Below the pieces are notes generated by a model. It did not search any database. It had not been told where the DNA came from and saw nothing but the letters and a program-made list of their open reading frames with translations. The translations under genes and the position numbers were made by a program. Below are positions 37,572 to 47,327 of a stretch of 64,000 bases of DNA, piece after piece (position 1 is the first letter of the stretch; every line of letters begins with the position of its first letter). The stretch comes from JAQGMV01 sp963828715 (lineage in GTDB: Bacteria > Pseudomonadota > Gammaproteobacteria > Burkholderiales > SG8-41), in contig CAWHFX010000010.1 of assembly GCA_963828715.1 (NCBI GenBank), positions 62,001-126,000 of the forward strand, in the 5' to 3' direction.

Positions 37572-38420
37572 ATGAGTGTCCCATCCCGTAGCCACCTCGG
37601 ACCGATCTGCGACACCCATCTGCACATCTTCGGAGACAGGGCGAAGTATCCGCTGGTTGCGGGCGAGCTGCGCTCGGAACCGCCGGATGCGCCGCTCGAG
37701 CGCTTTCTGAAAGCAGCCGAGGCCGAAGGCGTTACGCGGATGGTGTTCGATCAGCCGAGCCATTACGGCCTCGACAACAGCTGCATTCTCGACGCGATCG
37801 GAACGGTGGGTCTCAGTCGTGCGCGCGCGATCGCCGCGGTGGATGCCGACAGTGTCACCGATGCGCAGCTGAAACAACTGGATGAGCGTGGCGTGCGCGG
37901 AATCCGCATCAACTTCGGTTATCGGGCAACCGATCGCGCAATCACCGAACAGGCGCTTGCAAAGACGCAGAAACTTGCGCCACGTGCTGCGGCGTTGGGA
38001 TGGCACCTCGAGTTCCTGGTGCCGAACTGGTCTCTGCAGCAGTTGATCCCTTTCCTTGCGACGTTGCGCTGTGATTTTTCGGTGGGACACATGGGTGCGT
38101 TCCCGGCTGCCGCCGGCGTCGAACAGCACGGATTCGCTGATTTCCTGCGGCTGCATTCGGCAGGGCGGTGCTGGGTGAAGTTCACCGGTGTCTATCGCAT
38201 CTCGAGGCGTCCCGATTTCGCGGATGTCGCGCCGCTGGCGCAGGCTTTCGTGAAAAACAATCCGGACCGCGTTATCTGGGGCGCCGACTGGCCGTTCCTT
38301 TCACATCTCGATGCCGTGACGTATCCCGAGCTCATCGAGTTGCTCGAGAGCTGGGTGCCCGACACGGCCAACCAGCGCAAGATCCTCGTCGCCAATCCGG
38401 CGAGACTGTTCGGCTTCTGA
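37572..38420 (+). CDS. Amidohydrolase family 2 protein, LigI-like
   Basis: 282 residues. HxH motif in ICDTHLHIFGD, His in FSVGHMGAFP, catalytic Asp in VIWGADWPFLSH. Length and motifs are close to 2-pyrone-4,6-dicarboxylate lactonase (LigI), which opens a lactone in the protocatechuate 4,5-cleavage route; other lactones are possible. The next gene downstream, 12 bases on, is a Bug solute-binding protein, so they likely form an operon for uptake and hydrolysis of one compound. Confidence 0.86.
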   Translation: MSVPSRSHLGPICDTHLHIFGDRAKYPLVAGELRSEPPDAPLERFLKAAEAEGVTRMVFDQPSHYGLDNSCILDAIGTVGLSRARAIAAVDADSVTDAQLKQLDERGVRGIRINFGYRATDRAITEQALAKTQKLAPRAAALGWHLEFLVPNWSLQQLIPFLATLRCDFSVGHMGAFPAAAGVEQHGFADFLRLHSAGRCWVKFTGVYRISRRPDFADVAPLAQAFVKNNPDRVIWGADWPFLSHLDAVTYPELIELLESWVPDTANQRKILVANPARLFGF

Positions 38421-38432
38421 AAAGGAGTGCCT

Positions 38433-39419
38433 GTGCGTGTTTGCTTGCAGCGCAGCAGCCGCGTTCTCGCGATCGCCTTATCAGCGATGTCGTCTTTCGC
38501 GAGCGGCGCGACCGAGGACTACCCGCAAAAGCCGATCCGGTGGGTGGTGCCGTGGCCACCGGGCGGCGGCGTCGACATCGCGACGCGTACCCTGAGTCCC
38601 GCGCTGTCGGAAGCACTCGGTCAGAGCCTCATCATCGAAAACCGCCCGGGCGCAAGCGGGATGATCGGGACAGCTTTTGCCGCCAGGGCGCCGGCTGACG
38701 GCTACACGATTCTGACGGGAGCAGCCGGGCCGAACGCGATCCTGCCGCAGCTCAACCCGCAGGTTCCTTACGACGGGCTGCGGGATTTTGCGTCGATCGC
38801 ACACCTGGCTGATACGGTCTACGTTCTGGTGGTGCATCCAGCCCTGCCGGCGAAGAACGTTCGAGATCTCATCGCATTGGCCAAGGCCAGGCCCGGCGAG
38901 CTCACGATCGGATCAGCCGGTTCGGGCACGCCCGCGCAACTCGCAGGAGAATTCTTGCAGTCATCCGGCGGCATCAAGCTTACGCACGTGTCGTACAAGG
39001 GGAGCGCCGGACCCGCGCTCGACGTCGTGAGCGGTCAGATCGTGATGACGATCGAGACGATCTCGCCCTTGTTGCCGCACATTCGCGCGGGCCGGTTGAA
39101 GGCGCTCGGCGTAACCGCAAAGAAACGTTCGGGCCAGTTGCCTGCCATACCGACGATCGCCGAAGCCGGGTTGCCAGAGTACGAGATCGTGAACTGGTAC
39201 GGTCTTCTGGCGCCGGCAGGCATCGCTGCTCCAATCGTCGACCGGCTGAACAGCAGCCTAAATCAGGTGCTCAAGCGACAGGACGTGAGGGACCGGCTCG
39301 TCGCGAGCGGCCTCGAGGTCGTCGGCTCGAGTGCCGAGGACTTCCGCAAGTTCAGGCAATCCGATTTCGAGAAGTGGGGCCGGATCGTCAAGACGGCGAA
39401 CATCAAGTTCGAGCCGTAA
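38433..39419 (+). CDS. Bug/TctC-family solute-binding protein 4
   Basis: About 328 residues from a GTG at 38433 with AAAGGAG five bases upstream; the GTG at 38427 overlaps that ribosome site. The signal peptide ends near FASGATE. The ligand loop is WPPGGGVDIATRTL, and the second segment HVSYKGSAGPALDVV. It lies immediately behind the LigI-like hydrolase, which makes a lactone or aromatic-derived dicarboxylate the best guess for its ligand. Confidence 0.89.
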   Translation: MRVCLQRSSRVLAIALSAMSSFASGATEDYPQKPIRWVVPWPPGGGVDIATRTLSPALSEALGQSLIIENRPGASGMIGTAFAARAPADGYTILTGAAGPNAILPQLNPQVPYDGLRDFASIAHLADTVYVLVVHPALPAKNVRDLIALAKARPGELTIGSAGSGTPAQLAGEFLQSSGGIKLTHVSYKGSAGPALDVVSGQIVMTIETISPLLPHIRAGRLKALGVTAKKRSGQLPAIPTIAEAGLPEYEIVNWYGLLAPAGIAAPIVDRLNSSLNQVLKRQDVRDRLVASGLEVVGSSAEDFRKFRQSDFEKWGRIVKTANIKFEP

Positions 39420-39479
39420 GTGTCCGGGTTGCGCCTGCCCACGACGGGCTGACACCACGCGCAAGCGCCGCCGGCGCAA

Positions 39480-40244
39480 TCACCTGCTCGCCGCAACCGT
39501 CCGCCCGTGGAGCGACTGGATCGGCCGCGCGTTCATTGGATAGAGCTTGCCGAATCGCGCCACCTGCTGCGCCGAGACCGGGCTCGCATCTCTGAGTACG
39601 AACCATGTCACGCCTTCACTGCACGGCGGGGTCGTCAGCGATCCGGCAAACGTGTAATAGCCCGTGCTCTTCGGGAGCAGGTCGGCCGCATTGATACTGA
39701 CGTCGTTCCTGACAACGTCCGTCTCCTTCGCTTTCGGCAGGTTGTCCCACAGCGTGCGGATGAACGGGTTCGTGTGGCCGGCCTTGAGCAGCACCGCGAC
39801 GACCGCGAGCTTTCCGTCGGCATCCTTGTGCACCAGGTGCGCCACCATGTCGTATGGTTTGCCGTTGATCCGTTCCTCGCTCGGCTTGTGGAAGTGGAAC
39901 TGCACGAGCTCGTACTGTTTGTCGCCGACGCTGATGAAGCTGCCGGGCGCGTAGTTGACCTGCACGGTGTGGCCGTTGTCGACGATCGTCAGCGGGGAAG
40001 GTTTGTAAGCGAACTGGATCTCCGGCAGATCGGTTTTCTTTGCGCCGGCGCTGTGAATGTCGATCGGCGACTGTGCGTGCCCGCTCGCACAGGCCGCGTA
40101 CTCCTTCTCGAGCGTACCCCAGTGGCTCGGGCCGGTATGACCGCCATAGCTCCAGTGCGGATGTGCGCCGTCCTGGGCGAGGGCGGTGCCACTGAAGCCC
40201 GCTGCGAGCGTGATCGCTGCTGCCGTGCAGAGTGTGCGAAGCAT
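39480..40244 (-). CDS. cah: Alpha-type carbonic anhydrase, periplasmic
   Basis: 254 residues from the ATG at 40244, which has GGAGG 6 bases upstream; an ATG at 40256 contains that ribosome site and is less likely. The signal peptide ends GTALA-Q. Zinc His ligands are in VQFHFHKPSEE (two) and MVAHLVHKD (one). Also present are WSYGGHTGPSHWG, SPIDIHS and the hallmark SLTTPPCSEGV. It hydrates CO2 to bicarbonate in the periplasm. It is divergent from the Bug gene at 40459. Confidence 0.95.
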   Translation of the reverse strand: MLRTLCTAAAITLAAGFSGTALAQDGAHPHWSYGGHTGPSHWGTLEKEYAACASGHAQSPIDIHSAGAKKTDLPEIQFAYKPSPLTIVDNGHTVQVNYAPGSFISVGDKQYELVQFHFHKPSEERINGKPYDMVAHLVHKDADGKLAVVAVLLKAGHTNPFIRTLWDNLPKAKETDVVRNDVSINAADLLPKSTGYYTFAGSLTTPPCSEGVTWFVLRDASPVSAQQVARFGKLYPMNARPIQSLHGRTVAASR

Positions 40245-40458
40245 GATGGCCTCCATCGGCGACGCTGAAGCATCGTGATGTTAAAGCGGCGCGGACGGGC
40301 GGCAATTGGACTTTGGTCGCTCCCACTACCGAACGGTGCTCGGTCAGGAGTCCCGGCGACAGGGCGGGGTGTTGGACGAGCCTCGATACGAGCGTAGCAC
40401 CTGAAGGCACTTCGACTGAAGCTATACAATCGGGCGAGCATCACTTTTGTGAGAAACG

Positions 40459-41427
40459 ATGTCCCGGCGCTGGCCCGTTTACACACTGGTTTCATGTCTT
40501 GCAGTCCTGCGGCCATCGATCGCATGCGCTCAGGATTTCCCGGCGCGAGCGCTGCGCGTCATTACTGCCGAGGCCGGCGGAGCGGCTGATCTGATGGCGC
40601 GTCTGTTTGCGCAACGCCTCTCGCTGTCGCTCGGACGCCCCGTTGTCGTGGAAAACCAGGCAAGCGCGAGCGGCATTGTCGCCGCGATGACAGTTGTGAA
40701 GACGGCGCCCGACGGCCATACGCTCTTGTTCTACGGCATGACGATCTGGATATTGCCTTTCCTCAAGGACCGTGTGCCGTACGATCCGGTACGCGACTTC
40801 GCGCCGATCGCCCTCGTAGACAGGCAGCCGACGGTCCTTGTGGTTCATCCATCGCTGCCGGTCAGATCCGTCAAGGACCTGATAACGCTTGCAAGGGCGC
40901 GACCCGGTGAGCTCAATTACGGCGCGGGCGGAACGGGATCATCCACGTTTCTTGCGGGCGAGCTCTTCAAAGCGATGGCGCGGCTCAGGATCACACGCAT
41001 ACCGTACAAGAGCACGGCGCCTGCCATGAACGCCCTCCTCGGCGGGCAGGTGCAGCTCATGTTTCCCACGATCGGGAGCGTCGCGCTGCACATGAAATCC
41101 GGGAAGGTTCGCGCGCTTGCGGTGACGGGCCCCGAGCGTTCGACACTCGTGCCCACGTTGCCGACGATCGCAGCGTCGGGCCTGCCGGGCTACGAGGCAG
41201 AGGCCACGCACGGCCTTTTTGCGCCGGCGAAAACGCCCGCTGCCACTGTGAACCGAATCAACCACGAAATCGTGCAGGCGCTGAGTCAGAGCGACGTCCG
41301 GGGCAAGCTCGCCAATGCCGGCATCGAGCCGGTGGGCAGCTCGCCCGAACAGTTAGCCGCAGCGATGCAAGCCGACATGGCCAAATGGGGCAAGCTCATC
41401 AAGGACGTCGGCATTCGCGAGGACTGA
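40459..41427 (+). CDS. Bug/TctC-family solute-binding protein 5
   Basis: 322 residues; the signal peptide ends IACA-QDFP. The ligand loop AEAGGAADLMARL departs from the usual P-GG form (Ala for Pro). The second segment is RIPYKSTAPAMNALL, lacking the common KGGGP. These changes suggest a somewhat different ligand. It is convergent with an MmgE/PrpD gene 17 bases away. Confidence 0.88.
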   Translation: MSRRWPVYTLVSCLAVLRPSIACAQDFPARALRVITAEAGGAADLMARLFAQRLSLSLGRPVVVENQASASGIVAAMTVVKTAPDGHTLLFYGMTIWILPFLKDRVPYDPVRDFAPIALVDRQPTVLVVHPSLPVRSVKDLITLARARPGELNYGAGGTGSSTFLAGELFKAMARLRITRIPYKSTAPAMNALLGGQVQLMFPTIGSVALHMKSGKVRALAVTGPERSTLVPTLPTIAASGLPGYEAEATHGLFAPAKTPAATVNRINHEIVQALSQSDVRGKLANAGIEPVGSSPEQLAAAMQADMAKWGKLIKDVGIRED

Positions 41428-41444
41428 GCACGCGCCCACCTGGA

Positions 41445-42809
41445 TCAGGCGAGCAGTCGAATCACTTCGCCGACATCGGGCACGTCCTGCAGGCGCAGAA
41501 TCAAATCCTTGGCGCGCTCCGTTCGTTCCTTCGGCAGCGGCTTCGGTCCGTGCTGCACACAATCGCGATACTTCTCTACGAGCTCATCCAGCGACTGCGG
41601 ATTATCCGGGTGTCCCTTGGGCGCAATCACCGGAGGCGACTTGACCGTGCGGCCGTCCTTCAGCTTCAGCTCGACCCATACATCCCGCTGGCGCGCGTCC
41701 ATATGCGTCTCGACTTTGCGTGCGAGGCCGGCATAGCGCTCATCGCTCAGTGCCTGCCGCCCGAAGTGTGAGAGCGAAAGCCGCCCGTCGACCAGCACGC
41801 ACGCGACGCCCCAGGGAATGCTGAATTCGGCCTCGACGTGTGTCCTGGGATTCTGCTTCGCTTCCTTCGGCTCGGCCATTATTCTCAAGCGCGGCGTTCC
41901 GAAGACGTGGATCGTTTCGATCGATTCCGCGCTGACACCCTCGTGTTCCCTGACGGAGAGCACCGCGTCGAGCACGGGATGCGCGACGGCCCCGCACGGA
42001 TAGGCCTTGAACCCGAGCCGAGCGCCGAGGAACGTGCGTCCGAGATCGCGCAGCGGCGCCTCGGGGTCGAGCTCGTCACCCGTGTAGATGAGACGGTAGA
42101 GGCCGAACGGGCCGGTGAGATAGTGATGGGGGCCGGTGATGCCGAGCCGCGCCAGTTGCGCAGCGGTGATGCCGTTGCGCACGGCGAATCCCATCTGCAG
42201 GCGGATCGCGTAGGCGCCTTCTGCGTTCGTCTGACGGTTTCCCGCGAGCTGCGCATACGCGATACCCATTGCATTCGCGAATTGCTCAGGGTCGAGATCA
42301 AGCAGCTTTGCCGCCGCCATCGCCGCCCCGAACACCGCCAGTACGTATGTCGGATTCCAGCCCGAGTCGAAACACTTCGGCACGCCTGTGAGCAGCCGCG
42401 CCTGTACGTCGGTCGCCAGCGCGACGGCAGTCAGAAACGCCTTTCCATCGACACCGCCCAGATGCTCGGCTGTCGCGAACGCGGCGGGAACGACGGCAGG
42501 GCCGATCCCGTAGCCGTGACTGCCGTCCATCCAGAACTTGTCCTCGTACTCGAGCGCCTTGGCAAAGCTGCCGTTCGCGAGACCGGCGAGCGCTGCCGGA
42601 ACGCGATCGCCGAAGCCCAGCACCGTCGCTTCTTCGCGTCCGCCTTGCTGCCTTACGAATGCCATGATGCGCTCGGCGCCTTCCGCGCCCGCGCCGGCGA
42701 GTGCAGTGCCGAGCGCCCACAACACCTCACGCCGCGCTGCTTCGATCGCCTGCTGCGGCAGGTCGTCGTACGAGTGTTGCCGGATGTGGTCGACCAGTTG
42801 TTGTTCCAT
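41445..42809 (-). CDS. MmgE/PrpD-family protein 2
   Basis: 454 residues. EVLWALGTALAGAGAEG, ANGSFAKALEYEDKFWMDG, GIAYAQLAGNRQTNAEG and FKAYPCGAVAHPVLDAVL place it in the family, the last motif with a single Cys in place of the common CCGG. The active-site Asp/His/Lys cluster of characterised members cannot be assigned confidently by eye. Probable reaction: dehydration, decarboxylation or isomerisation of a di- or tricarboxylate. Confidence 0.87.
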   Translation of the reverse strand: MEQQLVDHIRQHSYDDLPQQAIEAARREVLWALGTALAGAGAEGAERIMAFVRQQGGREEATVLGFGDRVPAALAGLANGSFAKALEYEDKFWMDGSHGYGIGPAVVPAAFATAEHLGGVDGKAFLTAVALATDVQARLLTGVPKCFDSGWNPTYVLAVFGAAMAAAKLLDLDPEQFANAMGIAYAQLAGNRQTNAEGAYAIRLQMGFAVRNGITAAQLARLGITGPHHYLTGPFGLYRLIYTGDELDPEAPLRDLGRTFLGARLGFKAYPCGAVAHPVLDAVLSVREHEGVSAESIETIHVFGTPRLRIMAEPKEAKQNPRTHVEAEFSIPWGVACVLVDGRLSLSHFGRQALSDERYAGLARKVETHMDARQRDVWVELKLKDGRTVKSPPVIAPKGHPDNPQSLDELVEKYRDCVQHGPKPLPKERTERAKDLILRLQDVPDVGEVIRLLA

Positions 42810-43140
42810 AGTCGTTCGATTCTAGAGGTTCTCCAACACGTGAGCGGTGCTACGCTCGGCATGCAGAGGCCGACAGCCGCGTCGCCGGGAGGAGAGGACA
42901 CGTGAGCTTATTCAAGACTGCCGCGCGCCTGAGTTTTTGCCTGATGTCGCGATGGAAACACTAAAGGCGGGCTTCACGCCGCGCACTCAACAAGCCGACG
43001 ATGATGAGAAGTCGCGGCGCGGTATTTCACCTGAAGACCGCAGGAAGCGCCGAATGATCCGGCATGGCTCAACCTGCGTCCAAGCGCTGCCGAACGCGTA
43101 TAGCGCGTTCCCCGCGTGATTGCGGGGCATTGTCGATGGC
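42810..43140. other. Intergenic region without a recognised gene
   Basis: About 330 bases. A short GC hairpin (CCCCGC 43110-43115 with GCGGGG 43122-43127) lies just past the stop of the small membrane-protein gene and could be a weak terminator, but it lacks a U-run. No other structure seen. Confidence 0.35.
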
Positions 43141-43254
43141 TCAGCTGACTGTGGACAATAGCAATATGAGTGCCATGACCGCACTGCCCATAAGAGCAAG
43201 CAGGTTCACGATTACCAGCAACCCACCACTCAGTCCGCTGCCACCTTCGCGCAT
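43141..43254 (-). CDS. Candidate 37-residue single-span membrane protein
   Basis: A tiny frame starting MREGGSGLSGGLL and continuing with one hydrophobic helix (about residues 11-35, including VIVNLLALMGSAVMALILLL) before the stop. AGGAG lies nine bases before the ATG (43265-43269), the best ribosome site in this 680-base gene-poor stretch. No homologue is known to me. Size and layout fit bacterial small membrane proteins or toxin-like peptides. Chance occurrence remains possible. Confidence 0.45.
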   Translation of the reverse strand: MREGGSGLSGGLLVIVNLLALMGSAVMALILLLSTVS

Positions 43255-43487
43255 GGTCGTTATCTCCTGCTGGCGAATTTGACCGGTTTAAGGAAGAGGA
43301 TGGAGGCATTAGGCGACGCATTCGTGAAAAATCGTGCTGTGTTTACTGGGAATGGAATGGATAACTCCGGCGCGCTGCTCTCGATGCTGGCCGGGGCGCG
43401 GCGTACGAACACACTCCTCGGCATCAAACCGCAGTAGTGGCCATCAACCTCCAACGGCGATGCGATGGCGCACTGCGGCCGCCGCCG

Positions 43488-44276
43488 TTATTCCTCCGCT
43501 ACGACCCGGTTACGCAACACGCCGATGCCGGTGATCTCCACTTCGCAAACGTCCCCGGGCTTCATGTTGCGCGGAGATCCGTCCGTGCCCATCCACACGA
43601 CGTCGCCTGGATACAGGGTGCAGTAGCGGCTGATCTCGGCGATGTACTGCTCGACGTCGTGGATCATGTTGCTTGTCTTGAAACGATCCACTTCGGTACC
43701 GTTGAGCCGGATCGCCGTCGTCATCGTCCGATAGTCGAGATCCGTGACGATCCATGGACCCATCGGCTTGAATGTGTCGGCGTTCTTTGCGCGCCACATC
43801 GTCCGGTCGTTACGCTGCCAGGTGCGCTCGCTCACGTCGTTGCCGATCGTCCAGCCGAACACGTAATCCAGCGCTTTCTCCTGGGGAACTTTGCGCGCCT
43901 TCTTACCGATGATCGCGACGAGCTCGCCCTCGTACTGGAAGACCTCGCCGGAATCGCGTGGCTTCACGATCGGGTCTTCGTGCGCGCACAACGCGTTGTT
44001 CGCGCGATAGCCGACGTCGGGCCGTTCCGGGAACTGCGGTTCGACACCTCTGCGTTTCGCGGCCTGGATGATGTGATCGCGATAGTTGATGCCGACGCAG
44101 AAGAAGGTCGACGGAACGGTCGGGATGAGGAGCTTCACGGATGACAGCTTGTGTTTGCTCGACGTTTCCGTGGGGGATTCCCATGGCGCACCATCGATCG
44201 CGATCACCGTGTCGCCGTCGATCCTGCCATACGCAATCTTCCCATCCGCCTGGAACCGACACCATTTAGTGCTCAT
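43488..44276 (-). CDS. Fumarylacetoacetate hydrolase (FAH) family protein
   Basis: 262 residues with an N-terminal lead domain and the FAH catalytic domain: STFFCVGINYRDHIIQA, EVFQYEGELVAIIGKKA (metal Glu residues), VFGWTIGNDVSERTWQR and GDVVWMGTDGSPRNMKPGD. Members hydrolyse or decarboxylate acylpyruvates, 4-oxalocrotonate or fumarylpyruvate. It is on the same strand and downstream of the MmgE/PrpD gene and a Bug remnant. Confidence 0.88.
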   Translation of the reverse strand: MSTKWCRFQADGKIAYGRIDGDTVIAIDGAPWESPTETSSKHKLSSVKLLIPTVPSTFFCVGINYRDHIIQAAKRRGVEPQFPERPDVGYRANNALCAHEDPIVKPRDSGEVFQYEGELVAIIGKKARKVPQEKALDYVFGWTIGNDVSERTWQRNDRTMWRAKNADTFKPMGPWIVTDLDYRTMTTAIRLNGTEVDRFKTSNMIHDVEQYIAEISRYCTLYPGDVVWMGTDGSPRNMKPGDVCEVEITGIGVLRNRVVAEE

Positions 44277-44319
44277 TGGACCCTCCTTCCATGAGGTTGC
44301 TCTGGGACGTGTCTTGCAG

Positions 44320-44604
44320 TCATGCAGCGCGTTTCAGCTCGAACCAGTTTCTCACATCGAAGCCGGGAAGGCCTGCTTCGCGAAACGCAGGGACTTGCGG
44401 CAGAACCGGGGACCGCGTTTCTCCCGCGATAGCGAGCGCCTTGAGCTTGCCGCTCCTCACGTGCGGAGCGATGTTGATCGAATTGTAGAAGCCGTTCGGC
44501 AGGATGAACCGTATCGGTTTTGTCGGACAGCTCTGCTGCGCCGACGCGCCTGCTGCGACAACGGCGAGAAGCAGCGCGGCGGCTATCCGCATCCGACACG
44601 TCAC
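44320..44604 (-). pseudogene. Internally deleted Bug/TctC gene remnant
   Basis: The 94-residue frame has a normal Bug signal peptide and N-terminus (AQQSCPTKPIRFILPNG). It then jumps directly to what is normally about residue 210 of the family (APHVRSGKLKALAIAGETR, LPQVPAFREAGLPGFDVRNW) and stops, so roughly 170 central residues and the C-terminal quarter are missing. Such a product could not form the two-domain ligand cleft. The start overlaps the MmgE/PrpD gene stop by four bases (44601-44604), showing it was once a coupled operon member. Confidence 0.8.
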
Positions 44605-45992
44605 CGGGCCGGGACGACCGTATCGACGATCTTCCGTACGTCGGTGGTCTGCTCCATGCTCATGATCGCGTTCAGTGCGGCATCGACCTGAGCTGGCTTC
44701 AACACGGCGCCGGCGAGCATCTTGAACTTGTCGAACACGGCTTCGCGCGACTCCCAGCGATACACGTCGCCGCGGCCGTCGACTCGCGGTGCAACCAGCC
44801 GTTCGCCATTTTTCAGCGTGACCGTGAGATCCCAGTAGTGGCCGCCGCCGCGCGAGCGATGCGGACGCCCGACGTACTCGGGATCCTGCGTGATGTTCAC
44901 CCGCTTCAGCAGTTCCTGCACCGCGGGACGCATCGCCGCTTCATCGGTGAAGCTGGAGAGATCCAGCTTGCCGCCATCCACGATGCACGCCGCGACCGTG
45001 TACCAGGCCGAGAACTTCCCTTGCAGGCCCGATTTCGGCCAGCGCAGATTCGGCGCCATGCAGGATGGCTCCTCCGTGGTGACGATGTCGACGGAGGCCA
45101 CGTCTTCCGCTTTGATCGAATGCTTTTTCAGCAGCCGTGTGATGGCCGTGTTCGCGCCGTGCGTGCCGCCGCAGCAGGGCCAGATCTTGATTGCGATCCC
45201 ATCGGCGACTTCCTTGCCGCTGCCCATCAGCGCCCACGGATTGCCGAGATGGCGTGTGATGGCGGGCAATTGCATCTGCTGCTCACCATATACCGCGGCG
45301 TAACCGAAGCGATGTTCGATCACATCGGGATTCGCCTCATAGCCTTTCTGCGCCATCTTCGCCGCCAGTATCCCCGCGCGGCATGAATTGCCCGCGTGAA
45401 ACGGCTTCGTCATCGTGCCGAAATTCGCGCGAATACCCGAAGCCTGCGTAGCGCCGATGCCGAGCGCCATGCGCGTCTGCATCTCGTCCAGGTTCAGCAT
45501 CTTCGCGGCCGCCGCTGTCGAACCCAGCACACCCATGCTCGACGTGTTGTGCCAGCCTTTCTGATAATGATCCGCGCCCATGGCATGCGTCACGTTGAGA
45601 CTGATGTCGAATCCGACGGCGTAGGAGAGCAGGGCCTGCTTCCCGGTGATGTGATGTTCCTCGCCGAGCGCCAGCACGACGGGCATCAGCAGCACGGCCT
45701 GGTGACCGCCGGTGAAATCGTCGAAGTCTTCGGAGTGGCCGAGCGTGCCGTTGGCGAGCGCGGCGTTCACGGCGTTCGTCGCTATCGTCGTGCCCAGCAC
45801 GCGCGCAACCGGCTTGCCGCCGAGCTCATCGGTGAGGCTCGTGAAAATCTTTCCGAGCGGCCGCGTCGTGCCGTAGATCGCGCAGCCGACTGAATCGAGC
45901 AGACACAGCTTGGCGAGATTCACCGCCGGTGTCGGTATGTCTTCGAATTTCGCTTCGTTGATGAAGCGGGCCATACGTTGCGTAGTACCCAT
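44601..45992 (-). CDS. MmgE/PrpD-family protein 3
   Basis: 463 residues. LLDSVGCAIYGTTRPLG, ANGTLGHSEDFDDFTGGHQ, GIGATQASGIRANFGTMTK, HAGNSCRAGILAAKMA and KIWPCCGGTHGANTAI are all standard for the family, including the Cys-Cys-Gly-Gly segment. It lies between two Bug genes on the same strand: an intact one 34 bases upstream and a decayed one overlapping its 3' end. Confidence 0.9.
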   Translation of the reverse strand: MGTTQRMARFINEAKFEDIPTPAVNLAKLCLLDSVGCAIYGTTRPLGKIFTSLTDELGGKPVARVLGTTIATNAVNAALANGTLGHSEDFDDFTGGHQAVLLMPVVLALGEEHHITGKQALLSYAVGFDISLNVTHAMGADHYQKGWHNTSSMGVLGSTAAAAKMLNLDEMQTRMALGIGATQASGIRANFGTMTKPFHAGNSCRAGILAAKMAQKGYEANPDVIEHRFGYAAVYGEQQMQLPAITRHLGNPWALMGSGKEVADGIAIKIWPCCGGTHGANTAITRLLKKHSIKAEDVASVDIVTTEEPSCMAPNLRWPKSGLQGKFSAWYTVAACIVDGGKLDLSSFTDEAAMRPAVQELLKRVNITQDPEYVGRPHRSRGGGHYWDLTVTLKNGERLVAPRVDGRGDVYRWESREAVFDKFKMLAGAVLKPAQVDAALNAIMSMEQTTDVRKIVDTVVPAR

Positions 45993-46026
45993 GGTGCCTC
46001 CTTTGGCTATGACTGAATTGCCGTAC

Positions 46027-47004
46027 TTACTCGGCCTTGATGCCGGCTTCCTGAATCACTTTCTGCCACTTGGCGATGTCCTTGACGACGAACGCGCGCA
46101 TCTCTTCCGGCGTGCTGCCGACCATTTCCACACCCTGCTCGGCGAACGTCCGCCGCACCTCCGGATTGCGGGCCATGTTTGCCACTTCGGCAGAAAGTCT
46201 GTCGACGATGTTGCGCGGCATCCCTGCGGGCCCGGCCATGCAGATGTAGACGCTGGCCTCGAAACCTGGGTAGCCTGATTCAGCGATAGCCGGCACTTCG
46301 GGCAGAAACGAAGAGCGCTCGATGCTCGTGACGGCGAGTGCGCGCAGCTTCCCGGCCTTGATCTGCGGAATCGAGGTCGATGGCGTATCGATCATGATCT
46401 GCGTATGTCCGGCAATGGTATCGACCAATCCTGGCGCGTTGCCTTTATAGGGAATCTGCAGGAACTTCGTCCCCGAGCGCACCATCAGCAGTTCGAGCGC
46501 GAGATGGCCGGCCGTACCGTTGCCGCCCGTCGCCGCGACGATCTGCCCGGGTCTCGACTTCGCGAGCGCAATGAGCGCCTTCAGCGAGTCGACGTTGAGC
46601 GACGGATGCGCGACCAGCACGAGCGGACCGCGGGCGATGATGCTGATCGGGGTGAAATCGCGTTCTGTGTCGTAGGGCAGCTTTTTGAAAAGGCCCGGAT
46701 TGATCGTGTGCGCGCCCGCGGGTACGACGAGCAGGGTATGGCCGTCCGGCGCGCTGTTCGCGACCGTTTCGTGCGCGATGATGCCGCTGCCCCCGGCGCG
46801 GCTCTCGACCACGAACGGCTTGCCAAGACTTTCCGTCAGCTTCTGCGCCGTCGCCCGTGCGATGAGATCGAGATTGCCGCCTGGCGCAGCCGTGATGACG
46901 ACGCGCACGGATTTGCTGGGATAGGCCTGGGCTGTTGCGAGCGTTGCGGCGGCATTCAGAAAGACGATGGCGAGTGTCCGCCACAGGTGACCCGCTTTCC
47001 GCAT
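46027..47004 (-). CDS. Bug/TctC-family solute-binding protein 6
   Basis: About 325 residues; the start at 47004 has GGAGGAGA just upstream. Signal peptide LAIVFLNAAATLATA-Q. The ligand loop is AAPGGNLDLIARATA, and the second segment QIPYKGNAPGLVDTI. It is followed after 34 bases by MmgE/PrpD protein 3, so uptake and metabolism of one carboxylate is plausible. It is the intact neighbour of the remnant at 44320. Confidence 0.9.
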   Translation of the reverse strand: MRKAGHLWRTLAIVFLNAAATLATAQAYPSKSVRVVITAAPGGNLDLIARATAQKLTESLGKPFVVESRAGGSGIIAHETVANSAPDGHTLLVVPAGAHTINPGLFKKLPYDTERDFTPISIIARGPLVLVAHPSLNVDSLKALIALAKSRPGQIVAATGGNGTAGHLALELLMVRSGTKFLQIPYKGNAPGLVDTIAGHTQIMIDTPSTSIPQIKAGKLRALAVTSIERSSFLPEVPAIAESGYPGFEASVYICMAGPAGMPRNIVDRLSAEVANMARNPEVRRTFAEQGVEMVGSTPEEMRAFVVKDIAKWQKVIQEAGIKAE

Positions 47005-47327
47005 CGATTTTCTCCTCCACGACGCTACGGCGGCGCCGGGACGTCGATCGCAACGCATTGCGTCCACGCAGCAGCCATGGCGTCCACAAGAAGCCAACTG
47101 TTGACATTTGTGGGAGGCGCCAGCGCAACTCCAATTTCAACACGCGTAGAGGGAGGAACGCAAGGGATCACGCCGTTGGTTTTCCCTGCAGACGATAGAA
47201 CCAAGACGGAACTGTTGACACATCGGCACCGTGCAGCTCAAATTACAGGCCATGAATTCGTGTTATCCGCGAAGGATTGAAAGAACGCGTTACGTGCCGT
47301 CATATCTCGAACGCAGCCGAGCACGCG

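Noticed and set aside
43110..43127. GC hairpin as an intrinsic terminator
   Set aside because: Only a six-base stem and no U-run, so it is mentioned in the intergenic entry but not called.
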